Assembly (NCBI RefSeq): GCF_002261335.1
Contig: NZ_NEVL01000003.1
Span: forward strand, 868,001 to 932,000
DNA: 64,000 nt
Direction of reading: 5' to 3'
From: Bordetella genomosp. 1
GTDB taxonomy: Bacteria; Pseudomonadota; Gammaproteobacteria; Burkholderiales; Burkholderiaceae_B
Shown piece after piece: positions 9,441 to 21,997 of the stretch (position 1 is the first letter of the stretch; each line of letters begins with the position of its first letter). The notes below the pieces were generated by a model. The model made no database searches and was not told the origin of the DNA. It worked only from the letters and a program-made list of their open reading frames with translations. The position numbers and the translations under genes were made by a program.

Positions 9441-10093
9441 AGTATGCGCATCCTCGATTCGACCAGCCGCAGCACCAGGGCCATGAAGCCCGTCAGGATC
9501 AGGTAGATCACCGCCACCGCCGACCAGATCTCGACCGCGGCGAAGTTGCTCGCCATGATCTCCTGGCCCTGGCGCGTGAGCTCGGCCACGCCGATCACGA
9601 TGAACAGCGACGAATCCTTCAGGCTGATGATGCACTGGTTGCCCAGCGGCGGGATCATGCGGCGGAACGCGATCGGGCCGATGATGTAGACCAGGATCTT
9701 GTGAAACGGCAGGCCCATGGCCTGTCCCGCCTCGCGCAGGCCGCGATGCACCGAGAGCAGCGCGCCGCGCACGATCTCGGCGATGTAGGCGCCGGAGTTG
9801 ATCATGAGCGTGGCGATGGCGGCGAACTCGGCCTGCACGCGGATCTCGAACAGGATCGGCAGCGCGAAGTAGATGAACATCACCTGCACCACGATGGGGG
9901 TGCCGCGGATCACCGACACATACACCATCGCGATGCCGCTCACCACGCGCCCGCCGTAGGCGCGCGCCACGCCGGCCAGCACGCCGAGCAGCGCGCCGCC
10001 GAGCAGGCCGAGCACGGTGATCTTGATGGTCATCAGCGTGCCGTCGAGCAGGCTCGGCAGCGAGCTTTCGATCACGGACCAATTGAATTCCAC
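9437..10093 (-). CDS. glnP: Glutamine ABC transporter, permease
   Basis: The 218-residue HisM-type permease has about five membrane helices and the EAA-type loop [12 protein letters not shown], which contacts the ATPase. Segments such as [33 protein letters not shown] and [16 protein letters not shown] are typical of GlnP. I chose the GTG at 10093 (start of the [11 protein letters not shown] segment) because a strong GAGGGG box lies just upstream. The longer frame from 10132 lacks such a site and adds a non-family N-terminus. The permease presumably works as a homodimer with GlnQ. Confidence 0.92.
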   Translation of the reverse strand: MEFNWSVIESSLPSLLDGTLMTIKITVLGLLGGALLGVLAGVARAYGGRVVSGIAMVYVSVIRGTPIVVQVMFIYFALPILFEIRVQAEFAAIATLMINSGAYIAEIVRGALLSVHRGLREAGQAMGLPFHKILVYIIGPIAFRRMIPPLGNQCIISLKDSSLFIVIGVAELTRQGQEIMASNFAAVEIWSAVAVIYLILTGFMALVLRLVESRMRIL

Positions 10094-10162
10094 GTCGTTC
10101 CCCTCTGACGCGGACGCGCCCCTGGCCGGCATGGCGCCGCGCCGGTCGGGACGCGCCCTGGC

Positions 10163-10184
10163 CGGGGCCTGTCAGCAGGCCCCG
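10163..10184 (-). promoter_or_regulatory. Stem-loop between glnH and glnP
   Basis: A perfect 9-bp stem (CGGGGCCTG at 10163-10171, CAGGCCCCG at 10176-10184) with a four-base loop begins eight bases after the glnH stop codon on the transcribed strand and has no U-tract. Hairpins placed this way often protect the binding-protein mRNA and give it higher expression than the membrane parts; that role is inferred. Confidence 0.5.
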
Positions 10185-10191
10185 CGTACCC

Positions 10192-10944
10192 TCAGGGCTT
10201 CTTGCCGAACCACTTGGTGTAGATGGCGTCGTACTTGCCGTTGGACTTGAGCGTGGCGAGCGCCTTGTTGACCTGCGGCACGAGCTCGCTGCCCTTGGGG
10301 AAGGCAATGCCGTAGAAGTCGCCGCTCTTGACCGTGCCGGCCACCTTCACGCGGCCCTTGCCCGCCGTGTTGGCGTAGTACTGCACGTTGGGCGTGTCGT
10401 GCACCGCGGCATCGACCCGGCCGGTGGCCAGCTCGAGATAGGCGTTGTCGATGTTGGGGAACAGCTTGAGCTTGGCGTCGGGCACCTGCGCGCGCAGGAA
10501 GTCGACCGTGGCGGTGCCGGTTTTCACGGCCACCGACTTGCCGGCCAGATCGGCGGCCGCCTTGATGGTGTTGTCTTTCTCGCTGACCAGGATGGCCAGG
10601 CCGCTTTCGTAATAGGGATCGGAGAAGTCGACGACCTTCTTGCGGTCGTCGCGGATCGTGATGCCGGCCAGCGCCACGTCGATGTTGCGGGTCTGCAGGC
10701 CCGGGATGATGCCGTTGAAATCCATCGGCTGCAGCTTGTACTTGAGGTTGAGTTCCTTGGCGATGGCTTCCCACAGCTCGATGTCGAAACCGGTGTAGGT
10801 GCTGCCCTGCTTGAACTCGAACGGCACGAAGGCCGTGTCGGTGGCCACCACCAGCTCCCGGCCCTGCGCATGCGCCGTGGACGCAAACCCCAACACCGTC
10901 GACGACAAACCCAGCAACAACGCAGCAATACTACGCTTGAACAT
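10192..10944 (-). CDS. glnH: Glutamine ABC transporter, periplasmic binding protein
   Basis: The 250-residue periplasmic protein has a signal peptide cut after residue 26 (ASTAHA). The mature part begins [20 protein letters not shown]. The family-3 binding signature [15 protein letters not shown] and the stretches [15 protein letters not shown] and [15 protein letters not shown] follow closely the pattern of enterobacterial GlnH, as do the neighbours glnP and glnQ. ATG 10944 was chosen because GAGGAG lies just upstream and the signal peptide starts there; the open frame upstream to 11085 is not signal-like. Glutamine is the best-supported ligand; glutamate or another polar amino acid is possible. 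Confidence 0.9.
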   Translation of the reverse strand: MFKRSIAALLLGLSSTVLGFASTAHAQGRELVVATDTAFVPFEFKQGSTYTGFDIELWEAIAKELNLKYKLQPMDFNGIIPGLQTRNIDVALAGITIRDDRKKVVDFSDPYYESGLAILVSEKDNTIKAAADLAGKSVAVKTGTATVDFLRAQVPDAKLKLFPNIDNAYLELATGRVDAAVHDTPNVQYYANTAGKGRVKVAGTVKSGDFYGIAFPKGSELVPQVNKALATLKSNGKYDAIYTKWFGKKP

Positions 10945-11111
10945 GGAACGTCTCCTCTTCGGGTTACCTGCAGCGACGCCGCGCCTGCGGCGCCCTTGAT
11001 GCATCGCCCCGGTCTGCCTGCGGCCGAGGTGTGTCCCGATCTTAAGTCGCGCCACGGCACGCGCGCAATCCCCCAAGGAATACAATGTTCAGACCAACCC
11101 GGAGGTTCGCC
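10945..11111. promoter_or_regulatory. Divergent control region glnHPQ / C45 hydrolase
   Basis: This 167-bp gap separates two divergent units. A plus-strand TACAAT (11081-11086) is a -10 candidate for the hydrolase gene, but no good -35 stands 17 bases upstream. Ribosome sites are clear on both sides: GAGGAG before glnH and GGAGG before 11112. Confidence 0.4.
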
Positions 11112-12112
11112 ATGCCGTTCAAGCCTGTCTCCATCCGCGGTACCCGGCGCGAGATCGGGGCGGCGCTGGGCAAGCTGGCGCGTCCGATCATGGACGCCTA
11201 CTTCGACCAGAGCCCCACCTGGAAGGCGCTGCGCCCCTGGCGCGGCCACGCCTACCTCGACGCGCTGGCGCAGGCCGCTCAGCTGCGCGTGCCGGCCGTC
11301 TGGCAAGAGCTCGAGGGCCTGGCCGAGGGGCTGCGCATGGCGCCGGCCGACGTGCTGCTGTGGCACTGCCGCGGCGACCTGCTGCACAAGACCACCGATG
11401 GCTGCACCTCGATCGCCTGGCGCGATGCCGAGGGCGTGCGCTGGATCGCGCACAACGAGGATGGCGATCCCTGGCTCTACGGCCGCTGCCATGTGGTGGA
11501 CGTGCAGCCCGACGACGCTCCCGGCTTCCTGAGCTTCTACTATCCCGGCTCGCTGCCGGGCCACACCTTCGGCGCCAATCGCGCCGGCCTGGTCCAGACC
11601 ATCAACAACCTGCGCACGCGGCAGCGCCACGCCGGGGTGCCGCGCATGCTGCTGGCACGCGCGGTGCTCGATTGCGCCACCCTGCCCGACGCGCTCGCGC
11701 TGCTGCGCGACGCGCCGCGCGCCGGCGGCTTCCATCATCTGCTCGGCTCGGCCCACGATCAGCGGCTCTACGGCGTCGAGGCCACGCCGGCCGCGTGCTC
11801 GGTGGCCGAGATCGGACGCGGCTATGTGCACGCCAACCACATGGTGCATGGCGGCGCGGCGCGCCAGCCGCAGATCATCACCGAGTCCTCGCGCGCGCGG
11901 CAGAGCCAGGCCGAGCGCCTGATGGACGGCTGGGGCGGCAACGCCAGCGGCGCGGACCTGATCGCGCTGCTGCACGACACCGACGGCGCGCTGCCGATCC
12001 TGCGCCGCGCCGCCGACGATCCGGACGGCGAAAACACACTGGCCACCGCCTGCTTTCGCATGGACGGTGGCCAGGTGGAACTGGCGATTTACGATCGCCA
12101 GTCCGAGCCGGT

Positions 12113-15751
<3,639 letters not shown>

Positions 15752-15869
15752 ATCGCCCTCGGAATGTAGGAATTGCGTTGTGTGTGCTGCAGGGACTGCC
15801 GGGTACTGACGGATGCTCGGGCGGGCGGCTCGGCGCGGCCCGCCCGAGCGGGATCGATCGGGCTCGCGT

Positions 15870-16379
15870 TCAGAGCGAGGTGGCCGCGCGCGCGGCCTGG
15901 TCATAGAGGCCCGAGAGCGCGCGCAGCGCGTGCGCGAGCTGGCGCGACACCTCGGCGCCGCCGCCGGCGCCCGCATCCATGCCCTCGATCAGGCATTGCT
16001 CGCGGATCTCGCCGTAGCGCTTGATGTAGGCGGCGCCCTCGCGGGTCACGCTGTAGAACACTTCCTTGCCGCTGCGGTCGCCACGCACCACGCCCTGGCG
16101 CTCGAGCTTCTTCAGGGCGTAGTTCACGATGTGGGTGTCTTCGACGTTGAGCGTGAAGCAGATGTCGGCGAGCTTCTTGGGACGCTCGCGGTGGTAGACG
16201 TGGTGCAACACCATCACGTCGGTCGGCGTGAGATCGGGCAGGCCCGCCGCGGCCATGCAGCGCACGGTCCAGCGGTTGAACGCGTGGCTGGCGATCATCA
16301 GGCCGAACTCGACTTCCGACAGGTCCGGCGCACGGCCACTGGCCAGGTGCGCGGACGACGCGATCAGGTTGCTCTTCAC
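15870..16379 (-). CDS. MarR-type winged-helix transcription regulator
   Basis: The 169-residue protein belongs to the winged-helix group described as MarR-like. It has [27 protein letters not shown] cut by a turn before the recognition helix region [18 protein letters not shown], then the wing [16 protein letters not shown]. It diverges from TRAP carrier 1 and lies 118 bases upstream of the hydantoinase gene on the same strand, so either could be its target. A good promoter for it is at 16430-16458. The effector is unknown. Confidence 0.82.
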   Translation of the reverse strand: MKSNLIASSAHLASGRAPDLSEVEFGLMIASHAFNRWTVRCMAAAGLPDLTPTDVMVLHHVYHRERPKKLADICFTLNVEDTHIVNYALKKLERQGVVRGDRSGKEVFYSVTREGAAYIKRYGEIREQCLIEGMDAGAGGGAEVSRQLAHALRALSGLYDQAARAATSL

Positions 16380-16994
16380 GGGCGGACTCCAGGCACGGGC
16401 GGCTGGGAGAGCGGCCTCGTTGTGGCGAAATACTAATAATTTATCGATATTTCATCAACAAAAAATCGGCCTCGACTCCGTGTTTTGCGCTAGTGGTTTT
16501 CCCTTGCGCCGGTCGACGTTGCCCGCGCACCCGGGCCACGCGCCGGGCGCGAGCGCAGCGCGGGTGCAAGGCGGGTGCAAGGCGGGCGCAGCGCGGGGTC
16601 CGAACGCCCTGCCGTGCCGCGCGTCACCGCCCGGCGCCGGCCGCGGCGGAGCGCGCCAAGCAGCGCCGTCGGCCCATCGACGCAGGCCACCGCCGCTGCA
16701 CGCAACCGGTGCGCCATGCACCGCGTGCGCGCAGCCGCGATCCGCCATGCGCACAACCGTTGCGCATGCAAGCGTCTCGTTGCTTGATGCTTGAAGCATT
16801 GCGGCCACGCGCCGTTAGGAATTACCCGTAAAACACCGTTTTCCACCGCACGCACACGAGGCCGCAACATAGAATTGCAGCGGCTTTGACGGTGCGCGCA
16901 GCATGGCGCCCGGTTCTTTTCGCAATACAACACCGGGGCGATGTGTGCTCGCGCATCCCCGGGCATTCTTGTCTCAGCACGAAGGATCCACCGT
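16380..16994. other. 615-bp divergent intergenic region, regulator / TRAP 1
   Basis: No credible gene lies here; several frames are open only because of base composition. The left end is A/T-rich and holds the regulator promoter. From about 16556 to 16595 a GC-rich tract repeats the unit CAAGGCGGG and close variants. The stretch 16690-16800 is dense in GCGCATGCAA-like and GCAACCG-like short inverted words. The 3' end supplies the GAAGGA ribosome site for the TRAP binding-protein gene. A TRAP promoter was not identified with confidence. Confidence 0.5.
16430..16458 (-). promoter_or_regulatory. Sigma70-type promoter of the MarR-like gene with internal dyad
   Basis: On the minus strand TTGATG (16458-16453) and TAGTAT (16435-16430) are separated by exactly 17 bases. 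The spacer contains the 8-bp palindrome TATCGATA (16442-16449), a plausible site for autoregulation by the winged-helix protein. The tract is strikingly A/T-rich compared with its surroundings. Confidence 0.6.
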
Positions 16995-17966
16995 ATGTTC
17001 AAACGCATCGCACTCTATGCCGGCCTGGGCCTGGCGTTCTCCTCCGCCGCCATGGCGCAGACCAAGTGGGACCTGCCCAGCGCCTATCCGGCCAGCAACT
17101 TCCACGTCGAAAACCTGACCCAGTTCGTCAAGGAAGTCGATGAACTGTCGGGCGGCAAGCTCAAGATCACGCTGCACAACAACGCCTCGCTCTACAAGGC
17201 GCCCGAGATCAAGCGCGCGGTGCAGGGCAACCAGGCCCAGATCGGCGAGATCCTGCTGACCAACTTCGCCAACGAAGCGCCGATCTACGAGCTCGACGGC
17301 CTGCCCTTCCTGGCCACCGGCTACGACGCCTCGTTCAAGCTGTACCAGGCACAGAAGCCCTACCTCGAGAAGAAGTTCGAATCGCAGGGCATGATGATGC
17401 TGTACGCGGTGGCATGGCCGCCCCAGGGCATCTTCGCCAACAAGGACATCAAGCAGATCTCCGACATGAAGGGCCTGAAGTGGCGCGCCTACAGCCCGGT
17501 CACGGCCAAGATCGCCGAGATCGTCGGCGCCCAGCCCGTCACCGTGCAGCAGGCCGAGCTGGCGCAGGCCCTGGCCACCGGCGTGATCGACTCCTACATG
17601 TCGTCGGGCTCGACCGGCTACGACACCAAGACCTACGAGTACATCAAGAAGTTCTACGACACCCAGGCCTGGCTGCCGAAGAACGCGATCCTGGTCAACA
17701 AGAAGGCCTTCGATGCGCTCGACGCCGACACGCAGGCGGCGCTGAAGAAGGCCGGCGCGCAGGCCGAGGAACGCGGCTGGAAGGTCTCGCGCGAGAAAAA
17801 CGAGTGGTACAAGGAGCAGCTCAAGGCCAACGGCATGGAAATCATCCAGCCCACGGTCGAGCTCAAGGAAGGCCTGAGCGTGGTCGGCAAGCGCATGCTC
17901 GACGACTGGCTCAAGAAGGCCGGTCCCGAAGGTGAAGCCATCATCGCGGCCTACAAGAAGCAATAA
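16995..17966 (+). CDS. TRAP carrier 1, periplasmic substrate-binding protein (DctP family)
   Basis: The 323-residue exported protein has a signal peptide cut after residue 21 (SSAAMA-QTKW). The mature part starts WDLPSAYPASNFHVENLTQF and contains the DctP-family stretch around MKGLKWRAYSPVTAKIAEI and QAELAQALATGVIDSYMSS, which carries the Arg that binds carboxylate ligands. ATG 16995 follows GAAGGA; the open frame upstream (to 16941) is not signal-like. DctQ follows after two bases and DctM overlaps DctQ, so the three genes form an operon for sodium-coupled uptake of an organic acid. The ligand is unknown; the hydantoinase operon across the divergent promoter is the best clue. Confidence 0.93.
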   Translation: MFKRIALYAGLGLAFSSAAMAQTKWDLPSAYPASNFHVENLTQFVKEVDELSGGKLKITLHNNASLYKAPEIKRAVQGNQAQIGEILLTNFANEAPIYELDGLPFLATGYDASFKLYQAQKPYLEKKFESQGMMMLYAVAWPPQGIFANKDIKQISDMKGLKWRAYSPVTAKIAEIVGAQPVTVQQAELAQALATGVIDSYMSSGSTGYDTKTYEYIKKFYDTQAWLPKNAILVNKKAFDALDADTQAALKKAGAQAEERGWKVSREKNEWYKEQLKANGMEIIQPTVELKEGLSVVGKRMLDDWLKKAGPEGEAIIAAYKKQ

Positions 17967-17968
17967 CC

Positions 17969-18469
17969 ATGCGTCGCATCCTCGATACGCTGTACGGCGC
18001 CGCCGGCCTGCTGGCCGGTGTGTGCACCATCGGGGTGCTGGTTTCGGTGCTGGCGGCCATCCTGGCCCGCCAGTTCAACTGGAACATCCAGGGCACGGAC
18101 GCCTACGCCGGCTATTTCATGGCCGCCGCGGGCTTCCTGGCCCTGGCCAGCACCTTCAAGCATGGCGAACACATCCGCGTGACGTTGCTGCTGAACTCGC
18201 TCAAGCCGGCGGCCAGCCGCCGGCTCGACATCTTCGCGCTGGCAGCCGGCGCGCTGCTCGCAGCCGCGTTCGCATTCTTCAGCTTCAAGCTGATGCTCGA
18301 TTCGCACACGTTCAACGACATCTCCACGTCCAACGACGCCACGCCGCTGTGGATCCCGCAGGCCAGCATGGCGGCGGGCACGCTGCTGTTCTTCATCGCC
18401 ATCGTCGACGAACTGGTGCGCCGCATCCGCGGCTACAACGCCCCCACCTCGCAGCAGACCCATGAGTGA
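17969..18469 (+). CDS. TRAP carrier 1, small membrane subunit (DctQ family)
   Basis: This 166-residue membrane protein has four predicted helices (about residues 10-33, 48-66, 88-108, 130-150) and the loop KHGEHIRVTLLLNSL, which matches the short conserved part of DctQ proteins. DctQ pairs with DctM to form the membrane unit of a TRAP transporter. The gene begins two bases after the binding-protein stop and overlaps the DctM start by eight bases. Confidence 0.92.
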   Translation: MRRILDTLYGAAGLLAGVCTIGVLVSVLAAILARQFNWNIQGTDAYAGYFMAAAGFLALASTFKHGEHIRVTLLLNSLKPAASRRLDIFALAAGALLAAAFAFFSFKLMLDSHTFNDISTSNDATPLWIPQASMAAGTLLFFIAIVDELVRRIRGYNAPTSQQTHE

Positions 18470-19763
18470 ACTCCTCGTCATCACAATGCTGGTCGTCTCG
18501 ATCTTCGCGCTGCTCGGTTGCGGCGTGTGGGTCGGGCTGACCCTGGCCGGCACCGCCTGGATCGGCATGGAGCTGTTCTCCAGCCGCCCCGCCGGCGACG
18601 CCATGGCCGTCACGATCTGGGGCGCCTCGTCGTCCTGGACCCTCACCGCCCTGCCGCTCTTCCTCTGGATGGGCGAGATCCTGTTCCGCACCCGCCTGTC
18701 CGAAGACCTGTTCCGCGGTCTGGCGCCCTGGCTCAACCGGCTGCCCGGCCGGCTGCTGCACACCAACGTGATCGGCTGCGCGATCTTCGCGGCGGTCTCG
18801 GGCTCGTCGGCGGCCACCTGCGCCACCGTCGGCAAGATGACCATCCCCGAGCTCACGCGCCGCGGCTACCCCGAGTCCAAGATCCTGGGCACGCTGTCGG
18901 GCGCCGGCACGCTGGGCCTGCTGATCCCGCCGTCGATCATCATGATCGTCTACGGGGTGGCGGCCGACGTCTCGATCGCGCGGCTCTTCATCGCCGGCAT
19001 CGTGCCGGGCATCGTGCTGGCCCTGCTGTTCATGGGCTACATCGCCTGGTGGGGCATCCGCAATCCCGACCAGGTGCCGGCCGCCGATCCCGGCATGAGC
19101 TTCGGCCAGAAGCTGCGCCAGTCGCGTCACCTGATCCCGGTGATGGTGCTGATCGGGGCGGTGCTGGGCTCGATCTACACCGGCGTGGCCACGGCCACCG
19201 AGGCCGCCGGCGTGGGCGTGGTGGGCGCGCTGCTGCTGTCGGGCCTGCAGGGCTCGCTCACGCGCAAGAGCTTCATGCAGTCGCTGCTGGGCGCGACCCG
19301 GCTGTACTGCATGATCGCGCTGATCCTGGCGGGCGCGCAGTTCCTGACGCTGGCGATGGGCTACATCGGCCTGCCGCGCGCGCTGGCCGAATGGATCGGC
19401 TCGCTCGGCCTGTCGCAGTTCGGGCTCATCATGGCGCTGATGGTGTTCTTCATCATCCTGGGCTGCTTCCTCGATGGCATCTCCATCGTGGTGCTGACCA
19501 TGGGCGTGCTGCTGCCCACGGTGCAGGCGGCGGGCATCGACCTGATCTGGTTCGGCATCTTCATCGTGTTCGTGGTGGAGATGGCGCAGATCACGCCGCC
19601 CGTGGGCTTCAACCTGTTCGTGCTGGCCGGCATGAGCGGGCGCGAGCTGCCCTACATCGCGAAGGCGTCGCTGCCGATGTTCTTCCTGATGATCCTGGCC
19701 GTGCTGCTGCTCTACTTCATCCCGGGCATCGCCACCTGGCTGCCCAAGCACATGACGCTCTGA
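18462..19763 (+). CDS. TRAP carrier 1, large membrane subunit (DctM family)
   Basis: The 433-residue integral membrane protein is the ion-coupled transport subunit. It has about twelve helices, the AAVSGSSAATCATVGKMTIPE motif region split by a short loop, LGLLIPPSIIMIVYGVAAD, GVATATEAAGVGVVGALLL, and the second-repeat motif MAQITPPVGFNLFVLAGM; the paired PP-containing hairpins form the substrate path in the family. It ends the TRAP 1 operon and is followed by a strong terminator. Confidence 0.94.
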   Translation: MSELLVITMLVVSIFALLGCGVWVGLTLAGTAWIGMELFSSRPAGDAMAVTIWGASSSWTLTALPLFLWMGEILFRTRLSEDLFRGLAPWLNRLPGRLLHTNVIGCAIFAAVSGSSAATCATVGKMTIPELTRRGYPESKILGTLSGAGTLGLLIPPSIIMIVYGVAADVSIARLFIAGIVPGIVLALLFMGYIAWWGIRNPDQVPAADPGMSFGQKLRQSRHLIPVMVLIGAVLGSIYTGVATATEAAGVGVVGALLLSGLQGSLTRKSFMQSLLGATRLYCMIALILAGAQFLTLAMGYIGLPRALAEWIGSLGLSQFGLIMALMVFFIILGCFLDGISIVVLTMGVLLPTVQAAGIDLIWFGIFIVFVVEMAQITPPVGFNLFVLAGMSGRELPYIAKASLPMFFLMILAVLLLYFIPGIATWLPKHMTL

Positions 19764-19783
19764 GCCGCCTCGCCCGCCCAACG

Positions 19784-19823
19784 AAACGCCCCGCCGGATT
19801 CGCATCCGGCGGGGCGTTTTTCT
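19784..19823. terminator. Bidirectional rho-independent terminator
   Basis: A perfect 16-bp stem (19784-19799 with 19804-19819) has a TCGC loop. The base of the stem is AAACG/CGTTT and a T-run follows on the plus strand. It lies between the convergent TRAP 1 DctM gene and the amidase gene. Confidence 0.9.
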
Positions 19824-19837
19824 TGCGCCTCGGCGTA

Positions 19838-21193
19838 TCAGCGCTGCGACTGGAACAGGGCCTCGACCGCGAGGCCGATCTCCAGCACGCGGCGGTCGGC
19901 GCCGTTCAGGCCCGACAGCATCAGGCCGACGGGCGCGGTGCCGGGCGCATGGCACGGCAGCGACAGGCTGCAGCCGTCGAGGAAGTTGATGAAGGTCGGG
20001 TTGCGCAGGATCAGCAGATTGGTGCTGCCGAACAGCTCGTCGCTCTCGACCAGCGGCTTGATTTCGGGCGCCACCACCGGCACGGTGGGCATCAGGATCG
20101 CGTCGTAGCCGGCCACGCGGGCCGAGACGCCGGCGATCCAGCGCTTGCGCGCGGCCAGCAGGTCGATGAAATCGGCGGCCGACATCTCCTTGCCGCGCAG
20201 GATGCGGGTGCGCACGCGCGGGTCGTAGGCGTCGCCGTTCGAGGCGATCAGCTCGCGGTGCCAGGCCCAGGCCTCGGAGGCCGTGAAGCCGCCCTTGCCG
20301 TTGATCTCGCCCAGCTGGGCGAACTCGGGCACCTCGATCTCGTCGATCTGCACGCCGGCCGCGACCAGGCGCGTGACGGCGGCGTCGAAGGTGGCCTTCA
20401 CGTGCGCATCGAGGCCGTCGAGCGCGATCGTGACCGGCAGCGCCAGGCGCAGGCCGCGCAGGCGTGCCGCCTGCGGCAGGCCGGCCGTATCCTCGCCCGC
20501 CAGGATGGCGTCGAGCAGCGCGCAGTCGGCCACGCTGGCCGCCAGGGGGCCGATCGAATCCAGGTTCACCGACAGCGGCAGCACGCCTTCCATCGACACC
20601 CGCTGCGCGCTGGGCTTGAAGCCCGTGAGGCCGCACAGCGCCGAGGGAATGCGCACCGAGCCGCCGGTATCGGAGCCGATGCCGGCCAGCGCCATGCCAT
20701 CGGTGACCGACACGGCCGCGCCCGACGAGGAACCGCCCGGAATGCGGCCCACGCTGCGGTCCCAGGGGTTCTTCGGGGTGCCGTAGTGCGGGTTCAGGCC
20801 CAGGCCCGAATACGCGAACTCGCTCATGTTGGTGCGGCCCACCAGCACCGCGCCCGCGGCGCGCAGGCGCTCGATCACGACGGCATCGCGGCGGGCGGCC
20901 GGCGCGCCGCGGCGCGCCACCGAGCCGGCCAGCGTGGTGCCGCCGGCAACGTCGAAGAGGTCTTTGATCGAGATCGGCAGGCCTTCGATCGGCGAGCGGG
21001 CCAGGCCGGCCGCGCGCAGCGTGTCGCTGGCCCGCGCGGCGGCGCGCGCCTGTTCGGCATAGACCTGGGTGTAGACGCGTACGCCCTCGCCGGCCGGATC
21101 GGCGGCGCGCGCCAGCGCGGCATCGGTCAGTTCGGCGGAGGTGGTGCGCCCTTCCTGGAGGGCGCGCTGGGATTCGGTGAGCGTGGGATACAT
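19838..21193 (-). CDS. Amidase, amidase-signature family
   Basis: The 451-residue enzyme hydrolyses a carboxamide to acid and ammonia. The Ser-cisSer-Lys triad is complete: Lys77 in GLPISIKDLFD, the cis-Ser near 155 in GGSSSGAAVS, and nucleophile Ser179 in GSDTGGSVRIPSALCGLTG. Closely related groups include aryl-acylamidases, indoleacetamide hydrolases and AtzF-like enzymes, so the substrate is open. An AGGAA box precedes the ATG. It is the distal gene of the TRAP 2 operon, 35 bases after DUF2848, so its substrate is probably imported by that carrier. Confidence 0.92.
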   Translation of the reverse strand: MYPTLTESQRALQEGRTTSAELTDAALARAADPAGEGVRVYTQVYAEQARAAARASDTLRAAGLARSPIEGLPISIKDLFDVAGGTTLAGSVARRGAPAARRDAVVIERLRAAGAVLVGRTNMSEFAYSGLGLNPHYGTPKNPWDRSVGRIPGGSSSGAAVSVTDGMALAGIGSDTGGSVRIPSALCGLTGFKPSAQRVSMEGVLPLSVNLDSIGPLAASVADCALLDAILAGEDTAGLPQAARLRGLRLALPVTIALDGLDAHVKATFDAAVTRLVAAGVQIDEIEVPEFAQLGEINGKGGFTASEAWAWHRELIASNGDAYDPRVRTRILRGKEMSAADFIDLLAARKRWIAGVSARVAGYDAILMPTVPVVAPEIKPLVESDELFGSTNLLILRNPTFINFLDGCSLSLPCHAPGTAPVGLMLSGLNGADRRVLEIGLAVEALFQSQR

Positions 21194-21228
21194 GGTGTTC
21201 CTGGAAAACAGGGCGAGGACAGGACGGC

Positions 21229-21909
21229 TCAGGCCACGACGGGCAGCGTCGTCACGTCGTATCGATGGCGAAGACTACGCCCCAGCACCGGGTCGTGCAA
21301 CTCCATGATGAAGGTCGTGGACGGGCGGATGCCGCCGATCGCCGCGACCGTGCCGCAGGTCATGCCGGTGCCTTCGGCCAGGCCGGCGTCGCCCGCATAG
21401 CCCTTGATCAGGTCGAGCGGATTCTGCAGCGTGGCGAGCGGGCCGTCCTGGTACACCACTTCCTTGCCGCCCTCGACGATGTAGGCGCGCAGCACCAGCT
21501 CGTCCCAGTGGCCGGCGACCTCGGCGTGGCGCCAGGCTTCGCGCGCCACGGGCTTGATGCAGGCCTGCTTGGAGAAGGCCACGCTCACCGACTCCAGCTT
21601 GCGGTCGGTGTGGTCGGAGGCCAGGCTGACGTAGAGCTCGCCGCCCGACTTGAACACGAAGGTCTCGGCTTCGCCGGACGAGTCTTCGCCCAGCGCCTGC
21701 ACCGTGGCGGCCTGGGTGAGCTGGTTCTCGGCGATGCGGTAGTAGAGCGGCACCGTGCTGGGACGCGGCACGCCGAGCGCCGCCAGCTCTTCGATGTGAT
21801 GCTCGATGGCATCGCGATCGCGACCGGCCCAGCCGGCCACCACCAGTTGATCGATCTCGACGTCGATGACGCGGGCGTCGGCGCCCTGGACCTGGAAGCT
21901 AACTTTCAT
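21229..21909 (-). CDS. DUF2848-family protein
   Basis: The 226-residue protein is recognised as DUF2848 by its N-terminal MKVSFQVQGADARVIDVEID, the central VPLYYRIAENQLTQA and the end segment GTGMTCGTVAAIGGIRPST. The distant relatives of this family are fumarylacetoacetate-hydrolase-like enzymes, and a hydrolase or decarboxylase role has been suggested by fold only. There is no signal peptide, so it acts in the cytoplasm. The gene sits between the amidase and TRAP carrier 2, which suggests that it acts on the same imported compound, perhaps after or before deamidation. Confidence 0.85.
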   Translation of the reverse strand: MKVSFQVQGADARVIDVEIDQLVVAGWAGRDRDAIEHHIEELAALGVPRPSTVPLYYRIAENQLTQAATVQALGEDSSGEAETFVFKSGGELYVSLASDHTDRKLESVSVAFSKQACIKPVAREAWRHAEVAGHWDELVLRAYIVEGGKEVVYQDGPLATLQNPLDLIKGYAGDAGLAEGTGMTCGTVAAIGGIRPSTTFIMELHDPVLGRSLRHRYDVTTLPVVA

Positions 21910-21997
21910 ATCTCATCACCTGTACTGCGTAGGAGGCGCGCCACCCGGCGCGCCGGACAAAGGGGAAACGGCGCCGCGGGCGCGGCGCCGTCATGCA

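Noticed and set aside
16494-17008. Overlapping open frames on both strands in the large gap before TRAP 1
   Set aside because: They are Arg/Ala/Pro-rich, lack ribosome sites and contradict each other; the region is better explained as a control region.
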